A DNA stretch of 13,694 nucleotides from Desulfobacteraceae bacterium (GCA_002899795.1 PPDG01000056.1:1-13694); one strand, 5' to 3'; counted from the stretch's first letter, positions 7,241 through 13,298 are shown. Translations and numbers: made by a program. The notes: generated by a model from the sequence alone, not told the origin.

Positions 7241-7435
7241 ATGGAGATGTTCCGCCAGCGAGGAATAGGTGTTCTCTTCGCAATTGCTGCATTAGCGATC
7301 TTGGGTTTTCCCACAATCTCCACGGTGCAAGCTCAACCACTGCCGCTTAGTAAATCGCAGCCCTCAAGCTCGCTCCACCACTCTCCGGCAACTTCCCCAC
7401 CTCATTATGCCCAGGCTGACAGACGACTCCGGTAA
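7241..7435 (+). CDS. small signal-peptide protein, possibly truncated
   Basis: A 64-residue frame from ATG 7241 (GTGGAG lies about 8 bases upstream) begins MEMFRQRGIG, followed by a hydrophobic stretch and VQA before Gln, a plausible signal-peptide site. The rest is a low-complexity Ser/Pro/His tail ('SKSQPSSSLHHSPATSPPHY'). The stop codon (7433-7435) lies inside the word GTAAGCAGTAAA that opens the repeat block and recurs at 12035-12046. This suggests a longer exported protein cut short by the repeat, or a very short secreted peptide. It follows the CsgG lipoprotein by 85 bases on the same strand. No family recognised. Confidence 0.4.
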   Translation: MEMFRQRGIGVLFAIAALAILGFPTISTVQAQPLPLSKSQPSSSLHHSPATSPPHYAQADRRLR

Positions 7436-7476
7436 GCAGTAAATCGTTGAAATCGTTAAAGCCGTTAAAGTAGTGA
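7432..7476. repeat. period-9 word array
   Basis: After GTAAGCA the bases run in 9-base words: AAATCGTTG (7441), AAATCGTTA (7450), AAGCCGTTA (7459), AAGTAGTGA (7468). The same word family recurs at 9387-9422 and twice at 13136-13153, so it is a dispersed repeat and not a local accident. It directly precedes a REP-like palindrome. Confidence 0.7.
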
Positions 7477-7521
7477 TGTCGCGGCTGGAAAGCCTCTCCC
7501 ACAGAAGTATTTTAATGTGGG
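7477..7521. repeat. degenerate REP-like palindrome
   Basis: GTCGCGGCTGGAAAGCC followed by TCTCCCACAG is a diverged copy of the intact palindrome at 9428-9453. CCCACA (7498-7503) also pairs with TGTGGG (7516-7521), as if a second, inverted copy followed. Read on the minus strand, TGTGGGAG before a GGCTTTCAGCC hairpin has the form of REP elements known from pseudomonads and other proteobacteria. Confidence 0.5.
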
Positions 7522-7532
7522 CAATCTTACCC

Positions 7533-7574
7533 CTGTTTTCTTTCTTCTGCCTTCTATCCTTTTTCCTCTACCGA
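7533..7574. repeat. degenerate heptamer array (CT-rich)
   Basis: Six 7-base words in phase: CTGTTTT, CTTTCTT, CTGCCTT, CTATCCT, TTTTCCT, CTACCGA. They resemble the cleaner TCTGxxx arrays at 9460-9494 and 13236-13298 but are more diverged. On its own this could pass for pyrimidine-rich noise; the phase and the other copies make it credible. Confidence 0.4.
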
Positions 7575-7580
7575 TTACAA

Positions 7581-7620
7581 CAAATGACAGCGAAGCGTCT
7601 TGACCTAATGACGGCGCAGC
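7581..7620. repeat. 16-bp imperfect direct repeat
   Basis: CAAATGACAGCGAAGC (7581-7596) and CTAATGACGGCGCAGC (7605-7620) match at 13 of 16 positions with eight bases (GTCTTGAC) between them. A third CAAATGAC begins at 7621. The spacing is a multiple of 8 and the block runs straight into the heptamer array. Confidence 0.5.
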
Positions 7621-7669
7621 CAAATGACTAATGAGAAATTAAGAATTGGGAAATGAGAAATGGGAAATG
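7621..7669. repeat. heptamer array, GGAAATG words
   Basis: Seven 7-base words in phase: CAAATGA, CTAATGA, GAAATTA, AGAATTG, GGAAATG, AGAAATG, GGAAATG. It ends 12 bases before the stop codon of the metallophosphatase gene, at the 3' side of that gene. Confidence 0.7.
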
Positions 7670-7681
7670 ACCTGCTCTAAG

Positions 7682-8383
7682 TTAAACACTGATAAACTTC
7701 AGATCGGGCAGAATGACACAGGTGAGACTGTTGCCGTAAACGGCTCCGGTATCAATTCCAATTTTGTTGGGGAGCACCAGGGGCCGCACAAAGGGAGTAT
7801 GGCCAAAGATCACCCGTTTACCAAAATCCTCTTCCGAGTAGATGAATTCTTCCCGGATCCAGACCAGGTCGTCCAGGCTCTGATTCTCCAGGGGCACACC
7901 ATGTTTGAGTCCGGCGTGAACCATGATGTAACCATCCGTCTCGTAATAAGGCTTTAGTTCCTCGAGAAAGCCGCGGTGCTGTTCAGGTACCAATTGATTC
8001 AGGGCTTCCTCATCCAAAACTCCCTGCCTGCCCTCCCAGTAGTCTTCCATTCTCACCAAGTAACTCTTGAGGGTGGATTCACCGCCGTTATAGATAAAGA
8101 GAGCTCGATCAACCCCTGCGAGGAAATCCTTAAACATTTTCTCGTGGTTTCCCATCAAGAAAACGGTATCCGTATAGATCTCCTTCAGCTCCAGCAGATA
8201 GTCCAATACCCCGCTTGAGTCATCACCTCTGTCTATGTAGTCACCGAGGAAAATGAGCTGATCCAACCCGGGGCGCGGGTCGATTCTCTCCCACAGCAGC
8301 TCGAGCTTGTCGAGGCACCCGTGTATGTCCCCTATGACAAGAATGCGCTCCGGCATAGCCATCACATTTCTTTCATCAACCAT
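7682..8383 (-). CDS. PPP-family metallophosphatase
   Basis: This calcineurin-like phosphatase has the full PPP signature. Numbered from the ATG at 8383, it has GDIHG (18-22), GDYIDRG (47-53), GNHE (78-81), a His in 'IMVHAG' (about 156) and 'IFGHTP' (193-198). These residues bind two metal ions and phosphate. At about 233 residues it has the size of bacterial Ser/Thr protein phosphatases (PrpA type) and ApaH-like enzymes, so substrates could be phosphoproteins or dinucleoside polyphosphates. The start is uncertain: the ATG used here overlaps the upstream stop codon (TAATG). An earlier ATG at 8392 and later ones at 8362 and 8356 are also in frame, and none has a good ribosome-binding site. Translation is therefore probably coupled to the radical SAM gene. 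Confidence 0.88.
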   Translation of the reverse strand: MVDERNVMAMPERILVIGDIHGCLDKLELLWERIDPRPGLDQLIFLGDYIDRGDDSSGVLDYLLELKEIYTDTVFLMGNHEKMFKDFLAGVDRALFIYNGGESTLKSYLVRMEDYWEGRQGVLDEEALNQLVPEQHRGFLEELKPYYETDGYIMVHAGLKHGVPLENQSLDDLVWIREEFIYSEEDFGKRVIFGHTPFVRPLVLPNKIGIDTGAVYGNSLTCVILPDLKFISV

Positions 8384-9315
8384 TACAACCATTGAAACAA
8401 TCGGCTCAACTTGCGCTCGTCGAGCCGATGAATTCCTTCTTCCTGAGCCATGGTGACAGCGTCGCGATACTCATCTACTGTGATGGAACGTCTCAACTCA
8501 GGGAATTCATGGGCCTCACCACAGGGCCGATACTGACCCATCACATTGACGTAGGTGTCCCTGGATACTTCGTTGGCGAGAAACCGCATGATCTCGCGGC
8601 TACCCGCCAGTCCATCCGGCATCACCAGGTGGCGAATGAGTAGGCCACTTTGGGCAATCCCTTCCTGGTCCAGGGCGAGGTCTCCCACTTGTCTATGCAT
8701 CTCCTTCACAGCAATGCACGCCTTTTCACGATAATCAGCTGCTGAGCAGAAACGAGCGGCCTCTTTGGCGTCCCAGAACTTGAAATCCGGCATATAAATA
8801 TCGAAGATCCCCTCCAGCAATCGCAGGGTGTCCACCTCCTCATAGCCCCCGCAGTTGTAGACAAGCGGAACCCGAAGACCTCCCTCAATAGCCTCTGGTA
8901 GAGCTTCCAAAATCTGAGGCACCATGTGGGTGGGAGTTACGAAGTTGATGTTATGACAACCACGTCGCTGCAGAGATAGCATCGTTTGAGCCAAGTCAGC
9001 CGCACCTACAGAAACGCCTTCAGATAGATGACTGATCTCGTAGTTCTGACAGAATATACAGCCCAGGTTGCAGTGGGTCATAAAGATTGTCCCGGAACCT
9101 CCCCTGCCAACCAGAGGATCCTCCTCGCCAAAATGGGGGCTGTAACTTGAGATCATTGCCTGGCGCCCGGTCTTGCACACGCCCACTTCACCTTCCAGGC
9201 GATTTACCTCACAGTGTCTTGGGCAGAGACGGCAGTTCTCAAGAATTCCCAGAGCAGATTCAATTCGTTCTTGAAGACTGCCTTCGCTGTGTGTTTTTAG
9301 GTAACTTGCTTCCAT
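8383..9315 (-). CDS. COG1313 (PflX-like) radical SAM protein
   Basis: The ATG at 9315 is preceded by GAGAG seven bases upstream. The 310-residue product has an N-terminal cysteine cluster 'CRLCPRHCEVNRLEGEVGVC' (Cys28, 31, 35 and 47) typical of the COG1313 group. Then comes the radical SAM motif CNLGCIFC (Cys82, 86 and 89), spacing CX3CX2C, which binds the catalytic 4Fe-4S cluster. Downstream are 'NINFVTPTHMVPQILEA', 'YNCGGYEEVDTLRLLEGIFD', 'YMPDFKF' and 'NVMGQYRP', all usual for this family. Members are often labelled putative pyruvate formate-lyase activating enzyme, but no glycyl-radical partner lies in the window, so the target is unknown. Its stop codon overlaps the phosphatase start, implying a two-gene operon. 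It is about full length for the family. Confidence 0.9.
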   Translation of the reverse strand: MEASYLKTHSEGSLQERIESALGILENCRLCPRHCEVNRLEGEVGVCKTGRQAMISSYSPHFGEEDPLVGRGGSGTIFMTHCNLGCIFCQNYEISHLSEGVSVGAADLAQTMLSLQRRGCHNINFVTPTHMVPQILEALPEAIEGGLRVPLVYNCGGYEEVDTLRLLEGIFDIYMPDFKFWDAKEAARFCSAADYREKACIAVKEMHRQVGDLALDQEGIAQSGLLIRHLVMPDGLAGSREIMRFLANEVSRDTYVNVMGQYRPCGEAHEFPELRRSITVDEYRDAVTMAQEEGIHRLDERKLSRLFQWL

Positions 9316-9386
9316 TATCAATCTCTCAGGCTAGAATAACCATTTTACCTTGCCTCACTACCGAGAGCAAATTTAGTTAATTAGTC

Positions 9387-9430
9387 AAATCGTAGAAGCC
9401 GTAGAAGTCGTAAAAATCGCAATCCAAATC
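9387..9430. repeat. period-9 word array
   Basis: Words AAATCGTAG (9387), AAGCCGTAG (9396), AAGTCGTAA (9405) and AAATCGCAA (9414), then TCCAAATCG leading into the REP-like palindrome. This is the same order of parts (period-9 words, then palindrome, then CT-rich heptamers) as at 7441-7574, so the two spacers carry the same composite element at different degrees of decay. Confidence 0.7.
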
Positions 9431-9453
9431 GCGGCTGAAAGCCGCTCCCACAT
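9428..9453 (-). repeat. REP-like palindrome
   Basis: GCGGCT (9431-9436) and AGCCGC (9440-9445) form a perfect 6-bp stem with a GAA loop, flanked by TCCCACA. On the minus strand it reads TGTGGGAGCGGCTTTCAGCC, the tetranucleotide-plus-hairpin form of REP sequences that RAYT transposases mobilise in other proteobacteria. No RAYT gene lies in the window. Confidence 0.6.
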
Positions 9454-9459
9454 GAGAAT

Positions 9460-9494
9460 TCTGTCCTCTGTCCTCTGTCCTCTGTCTTCTGACC
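9460..9494. repeat. heptamer array, TCTGTCC words
   Basis: Five near-identical words in perfect phase: TCTGTCC three times, then TCTGTCT and TCTGACC. This is the least decayed array in the window. It follows the REP-like palindrome by seven bases. Confidence 0.85.
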
Positions 9495-9534
9495 ACCTTG
9501 GAGCGCCGAAGCCATCAGGCGAAAGCAGCTGCCC

Positions 9535-9622
9535 CCTGACCCCCGACCTCTGATTTCTGCCTACTGCTCGCTGCCAGTTGTATCTCCCTATGCCCTATGC
9601 CCTATTCCCCATGCCTACTTCC
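9535..9622. repeat. two consecutive heptamer arrays
   Basis: First CCTGACC, CCCGACC, TCTGATT, TCTGCCT, ACTGCTC, GCTGCCA (9535-9576). After a four-base break come TATCTCC, CTATGCC, CTATGCC, CTATTCC, CCATGCC, TACTTCC (9581-9622). The second array runs into the aminotransferase gene and contains its stop codon (9615-9617). A 17-base stretch at 9545-9561 is repeated exactly at 13267-13283. Confidence 0.75.
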
Positions 9623-10802
9623 CAAGAGCTCTCTCTCGTGCCCGGGCAAACCCCGGCATGGCGTTTTCAATGGTCTGTTCATCAACGCAATAGGCAATTC
9701 GAAAATATCCAGGACCCCCAAAACCGCTTCCGGGTACGACCAGGATGTTTTCTTCCTGAAGCAAGCGTACAAAAGCGACGTCATCAGGAATGGGGCTCTT
9801 GGGGAACAGGTAGAAGGCTCCCCGTGGCTTGATAAATTCGTAGCCGGCATCGTTCAGCCCCTGGCAAAATCGATCCCGACGAGCCTGGTACACACTAACG
9901 TCCACACAGGTTCCCTGGAGGTTTTGCACCACTCTCTGCATCAGGGCGGGAGCATTCACAAAGCCAAGAATCCTGTTGGCCAGAATGATACCACCCATTA
10001 AACTATCAGCCTGATCTGCCCCGGGATGAACCACCAGGTAGCCCAAACGCTCTCCCGGCAAGGAGACATCTTTAGAATAAGAAGTGGCCACAATGCTGTT
10101 CTGATAACTCTTCAGGATACTCGGCACTGCGACACCGTCATAGACGATTTTCCTGTACGGTTCATCAGAGACGAGATACAAATTTCTCCCCAATTTGCTG
10201 GTGCTGGAGCTTAGCAGGTCCCCGAGGTCTTCCAAGGAATCGCGATCATACACCTGCCCGGTAGGATTGTTGGGGGAATTGATTAAGATCACCTTGGTTC
10301 GCTTATTTATGGCTGCTTCAATGGCTTCCAGATCAAGGGAAAAATCTTCCCGAGTGGTAACCACCTTTATCTGGCCACCGTGATTGTCCGCATAAAAGCC
10401 GTATTCCACAAAATAAGGTGCTGAAACAATAACTTCATCACCGGGATCGAGAAGTGTTTTCAAAATACAGTTCAGCCCCCCCGCAGCTCCGCAGGTCATG
10501 ACCACATGCTCAGCGCTGACCTCAACCCCCTGTTCCCGGCTCACATATGCGGCAACCGCAGCACGTGTCTCTTGGTACCCTGCATTGGCCATATAGGCAT
10601 GAGCGCCGGTGGGCGACTCAGCAATAACTGAATGTAGCGCTTGACGAAAGCCCTCGGGCGGCTCCAAGTCCGGATTGCCAAGGCTGAAATCGAAAACCTT
10701 GTCTGCACCGTAGAGAGCTTTGAGTCGAGCTCCCTCTTCGAACATTTTGCGGATCCACGACGAGCGTTCAATAGCATCCTGAATTTTCTCGGCTAGAGCC
10801 AT
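9615..10802 (-). CDS. PLP-dependent class I/II aminotransferase
   Basis: The ATG at 10802 has GGAGG seven bases upstream and a matching promoter. The 395-residue length is normal for fold-type I aminotransferases. Visible are the substrate/cofactor motif 'NSPNNPTGQVY' (Asn179), 'VSDEPYRKIVYDG' (Asp213, which pairs with the PLP ring nitrogen, and Tyr216), the Schiff-base lysine in 'SYSKDVSLPGERLGY' (Lys244, with Arg252 binding phosphate) and 'YFRIAY' (Arg368, binding the substrate carboxylate). It is closest to aspartate/aromatic/alanine-type aminotransferases; exact substrates cannot be read from sequence. No amino-acid pathway neighbours are present and it stands alone. Its last two sense codons and stop lie within a heptamer array, so the C-terminus may have been altered by repeat growth. 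Confidence 0.92.
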   Translation of the reverse strand: MALAEKIQDAIERSSWIRKMFEEGARLKALYGADKVFDFSLGNPDLEPPEGFRQALHSVIAESPTGAHAYMANAGYQETRAAVAAYVSREQGVEVSAEHVVMTCGAAGGLNCILKTLLDPGDEVIVSAPYFVEYGFYADNHGGQIKVVTTREDFSLDLEAIEAAINKRTKVILINSPNNPTGQVYDRDSLEDLGDLLSSSTSKLGRNLYLVSDEPYRKIVYDGVAVPSILKSYQNSIVATSYSKDVSLPGERLGYLVVHPGADQADSLMGGIILANRILGFVNAPALMQRVVQNLQGTCVDVSVYQARRDRFCQGLNDAGYEFIKPRGAFYLFPKSPIPDDVAFVRLLQEENILVVPGSGFGGPGYFRIAYCVDEQTIENAMPGFARARERALGK

Positions 10803-10835
10803 ATCAGTGCCTCCTCATACAAGAACTGTGCCGCA

Positions 10836-10864
10836 ACTATAGCGAAACCAACAGGTGTCTTCAA
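10836..10864 (-). promoter_or_regulatory. sigma70-type promoter for the aminotransferase
   Basis: On the minus strand TTGAAG (10864-10859), a 17-base spacer and TATAGT (10841-10836, five of six). Transcription would start near 10829, about 27 bases before the ATG, giving a short leader that holds the GGAGG site. Confidence 0.6.
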
Positions 10865-10906
10865 GGAGATTTTCTTGAATCTGCGCAACTTTGCCACCGT
10901 CAGCCC

Positions 10907-10935
10907 TTGACTGTCTTCCCTTTATGTGAAATAAG
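10907..10935 (+). promoter_or_regulatory. possible galE promoter
   Basis: TTGACT (10907-10912), 17 bases, then AATAAG (10930-10935, four of six). This would place the start near 10942, with the AAGGG ribosome-binding site at 10966-10970 in the leader. The -10 is weak, so this is only a candidate. Confidence 0.3.
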
Positions 10936-10979
10936 CCCTTAATAAGTTGGATTTACCCCATAGCTAAGGGATTTTAATA

Positions 10980-11948
10980 ATGATTTTGGTTACGGGCGGT
11001 GCTGGCTACATCGGCAGCCATACCCTACTCAGTTTGATACATGCTGGCCACGAACCTGTAACCGCGGACAATCTTTGCTACGGCCACCGCGAGGCTGTTC
11101 TGGATGGTCATTTCGTTCACGCCGACCTGGGAGACCAGCAAGCGCTCACCCAGTTGTTCGAAAGTTTTCCAATTGAGGCGGTTATTCACTTCGCCGCCTT
11201 TTGTTATGTGGGCGAATCAGTAACCTCGCCCGACAAATACTTCGGCAACAATCTGGTAAACGGGCTCAATCTTCTCAACGCCATGCTGAAGGCCGGCGTA
11301 GATAAGATTATTTTCTCTTCATCCTGCGCCGTCTACGGCGAACCGCAGGAAATTCCCATTCCAGAGACCCATCCCAAGAACCCGATAAACCCTTACGGTC
11401 TGAGCAAACATTTCTTTGAGCAGATCCTTGCCGCTTATAACACTGCCTATGGCTTGAAATATGTTTCTCTACGCTACTTCAACGCGGCCGGAGCTGATCC
11501 CAAAGGAGGTCTAGGTGAGTCGCACCATCCTGAAACTCACCTGATTCCCCTGGTGCTACAGACGGCCCTCGGCCATCGAGATGAGGTGAGAATCTTTGGC
11601 TCCAGCTACCCAACCCCCGACGGCACCTGTGTGCGTGATTACGTACATGTGTGTGATTTGGCGGAGGCGCACGTTCTGGCCCTTAGCTATCTGCTCTCGG
11701 GGGCGGAGAGCATCTGCCTCAACCTAGGCACAGGCAGAGGGTACTCGGTAAAGGAGGTCGTTGAGCTTTGTCAACAGATCTGTCAGCAACCAATCCCACA
11801 TCGAGATGTGGAACCACGTCCAGGGGACCCTCCGGAGTTGGTGGCCTCAGGAGATTTGGCCCGGCAAGTACTGAAGTGGAATCCCCTCTATTCACTGGAA
11901 GAGATTATTTCCACCGCCTGGAACTGGCACCAAAATCCTAAGTTTTGA
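10980..11948 (+). CDS. galE: UDP-glucose 4-epimerase
   Basis: The ATG follows AAGGG by nine bases. The 322-residue extended SDR enzyme has the NAD-binding TGGAGYIG (residues 5-12), 'FSSSCAVYG' with the catalytic serine region (113-119), Tyr139 and Lys143 in 'NPYGLSK', and the epimerase-type 'LRYFNAAGADP', 'HLIPLVLQTALG', 'YPTPDGTCVRDYVHV' and 'LNLGTGRGYSV'. It interconverts UDP-glucose and UDP-galactose in the cytoplasm for envelope polysaccharide or galactose use. Length and motifs are normal. It is followed 206 bases later by a UDP-glucuronate decarboxylase-like gene on the same strand. Some family members also act on UDP-xylose/UDP-arabinose, which the neighbour makes worth testing. Confidence 0.94.
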   Translation: MILVTGGAGYIGSHTLLSLIHAGHEPVTADNLCYGHREAVLDGHFVHADLGDQQALTQLFESFPIEAVIHFAAFCYVGESVTSPDKYFGNNLVNGLNLLNAMLKAGVDKIIFSSSCAVYGEPQEIPIPETHPKNPINPYGLSKHFFEQILAAYNTAYGLKYVSLRYFNAAGADPKGGLGESHHPETHLIPLVLQTALGHRDEVRIFGSSYPTPDGTCVRDYVHVCDLAEAHVLALSYLLSGAESICLNLGTGRGYSVKEVVELCQQICQQPIPHRDVEPRPGDPPELVASGDLARQVLKWNPLYSLEEIISTAWNWHQNPKF

Positions 11949-12020
11949 TACATATCATGTAACTCTGTGGCTCCGCACAGGTACAATAATTGCTTAGAAC
12001 TTCAGTAGATGGTTGGAATT

Positions 12021-12062
12021 GTTAACGGTTAACCGTAAGCAGTAAACGGTGAACAGTGAAAA
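12021..12062. repeat. heptamer array, GTAAACG words
   Basis: Six words in exact phase: GTTAACG, GTTAACC, GTAAGCA, GTAAACG, GTGAACA, GTGAAAA. A 12-base part (12035-12046) is identical to 7432-7443. An inverted copy lies at 12079-12104. Confidence 0.8.
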
Positions 12063-12078
12063 CAACGAATTGGCTCGG

Positions 12079-12104
12079 TTCACTATTCACCAGTTACCGT
12101 TTAC
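12079..12104. repeat. inverted partner of the GTAAACG array
   Basis: The reverse complement reads GTAAACG, GTAACTG, GTGAATA, GTGAA. It corresponds to 12042-12060 (GTAAACG, GTGAACA, GTGAA) with exactly one extra 7-base unit. The two arms can fold into a long imperfect hairpin around about 18 bases. Confidence 0.65.
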
Positions 12105-12106
12105 CT

Positions 12107-12148
12107 GAACGCTAGACGTCATGCGCTTAGCGCTCTGCGCTCACGGAG
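12107..12148. repeat. heptamer array, GCGCT words, at a ribosome-binding site
   Basis: Words GAACGCT, AGACGTC, ATGCGCT, TAGCGCT, CTGCGCT, then CACGGAG. The last in-phase word supplies the GGAG (12145-12148) ribosome-binding site of the next gene, six bases before its ATG, so the array is part of that gene's 5' leader. Confidence 0.6.
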
Positions 12149-12154
12149 TGAGAT

Positions 12155-13105
12155 ATGGCAAAACGAATTCTGCTTACCGGTGGAGCTGGTTTCATTGGTA
12201 GTCATCTCTGCGAAAGATTGCTGGAGAAAGGTAATGAGGTGGTATGCCTCGACAACTTTTTTACCGGCAGCAAGGACAATATTAAACATTTATTCAGTGA
12301 CTACCGCTTTGAGTTCATTCGTCACGATCTAGTGAACCCCATTCTCCTCGAGGTGGACGAGATTTACAATCTGGCCTGCCCTGCCTCCCCGGTTCACTAT
12401 CAATACAATCCCGTAAAGACGGTGAAGACCAGCGTCATGGGGACCCTGAATATGCTGGGCCTGGCCAAAAGGGTGAAGGCCCGCATCCTCCAAGCCTCTA
12501 CCTCAGAGGTATACGGAGACCCAACGGTGCACCCACAGCCGGAGACCTATTGGGGAAATGTCAGCTGCATTGGGCTAAGGAGCTGTTATGATGAAGGCAA
12601 GCGGGTGGCTGAAACCCTGATGATGGACTACCACCGCCAGAATGAGGTGGATATCCGTATTGTCCGCATATTCAACACGTATGGACCGCGGATGGCTCTC
12701 AACGACGGTCGAGTCATGAGCAACTTCATAACCCAGGCTCTGCGAGGAAAGCCCCTTACTATCTATGGTGACGGCAACCACACCCGTTCCTTTTGCTACG
12801 TGAGCGATATGGTCAAGGGTATGATAGCAATGATGGAGCAGGACGAGTTCACTGGCCCGGTCAATCTTGGTAATCCCCAGGAGATTAGCATCTCGGAGCT
12901 GGCAGAAAGCATCATGAAAACCACCGGCTCCACTGCAGGTCTGGAATACCAGCCCCTGCCGCCTGATGACCCAGTGAGACGCTGTCCTGATATTAGCCTC
13001 GCCAAAGCTAGATTGAATTGGGAACCTGAAATCGACTTCAAGACGGGGCTGAGCCAAACCATCGAGTATTTCAAAAATAAACTAGAATCAATGGTTAAGG
13101 CATAG
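12155..13105 (+). CDS. UDP-glucuronate decarboxylase-like SDR enzyme
   Basis: The ATG lies six bases after GGAG. The 316-residue product has TGGAGFIG (8-15), the UXS hallmark 'YNLACPASPVHYQYNPVKT' (from 71), the catalytic 'STSEVYGDP' (Thr116 and Glu118), 'SCYDEGKR' with Tyr145 and Lys149, then 'RIFNTYGPRM', 'DGRVMSNF' and 'TRSFCYVSDMV'. UXS enzymes oxidise, decarboxylate and re-reduce UDP-glucuronate to UDP-xylose using bound NAD. The usual 'WGNVNPIGPRSCYDEGKR' is here 'WGNVSCIGLRSCYDEGKR': Asn-Pro replaced by Ser-Cys and the second Pro by Leu, right beside the catalytic Tyr. No UDP-glucose dehydrogenase lies in the window to supply UDP-glucuronate. It follows galE. Its stop codon falls within a heptamer array. 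Confidence 0.92.
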   Translation: MAKRILLTGGAGFIGSHLCERLLEKGNEVVCLDNFFTGSKDNIKHLFSDYRFEFIRHDLVNPILLEVDEIYNLACPASPVHYQYNPVKTVKTSVMGTLNMLGLAKRVKARILQASTSEVYGDPTVHPQPETYWGNVSCIGLRSCYDEGKRVAETLMMDYHRQNEVDIRIVRIFNTYGPRMALNDGRVMSNFITQALRGKPLTIYGDGNHTRSFCYVSDMVKGMIAMMEQDEFTGPVNLGNPQEISISELAESIMKTTGSTAGLEYQPLPPDDPVRRCPDISLAKARLNWEPEIDFKTGLSQTIEYFKNKLESMVKA

Positions 13106-13131
13106 CGCAAAGCGCATGGCGCATAGCGAAA
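13097..13131. repeat. heptamer array, AGCGCAT words, across a stop codon
   Basis: Words AAGGCAT, AGCGCAA, AGCGCAT, GGCGCAT, AGCGAAA. The TAG stop of the decarboxylase-like gene (13103-13105) spans the first two words. The word family is close to the complement of the GCGCT words just upstream of the same gene, so the gene is bracketed by related arrays. Confidence 0.7.
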
Positions 13132-13135
13132 ATTA

Positions 13136-13170
13136 AAATCGTTCAAATCGTAAACGGCGAACAGTAAACG
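13136..13170. repeat. period-9 words joined to period-7 words
   Basis: AAATCGTTC and AAATCGTAA (period 9, 13136-13153) merge into GTAAACG, GCGAACA, GTAAACG (period 7, 13150-13170). The two word families share GTAA at the junction, showing both repeat types fused in one place. Confidence 0.6.
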
Positions 13171-13192
13171 ATTTCAGGCTTGCCTGTATAAC

Positions 13193-13224
13193 TAATTCTC
13201 TAATTTTCTAGTTCTCTAATTCTC
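13193..13224. repeat. octamer array, TAATTCTC words
   Basis: Four 8-base words in phase: TAATTCTC, TAATTTTC, TAGTTCTC, TAATTCTC, followed by AAGAATTCTC. This is the only clean period-8 array seen. Confidence 0.75.
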
Positions 13225-13235
13225 AAGAATTCTCT

Positions 13236-13298
13236 TGTGACCTCTGCCGTCTGATCTCTGAATTCTGACCTCTGATTTCTGCCCTCTGCCTCCTGCTT
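13236..13298. repeat. heptamer array, TCTGACC words
   Basis: Nine words in exact phase: TGTGACC, TCTGCCG, TCTGATC, TCTGAAT, TCTGACC, TCTGATT, TCTGCCC, TCTGCCT, CCTGCTT. It ends ten bases before the -35 box of the tRNA promoter. Bases 13267-13283 are identical to 9545-9561. Confidence 0.85.

Noticed and set aside
11965..11980. CTGTG/CACAG hairpin after galE as a terminator
   Set aside because: Only five base pairs and no T run follow.
12575..13057. Long minus-strand frame opposite the decarboxylase-like gene
   Set aside because: It is a shadow of a gene with clear family motifs; no ribosome-binding site or recognised domain.
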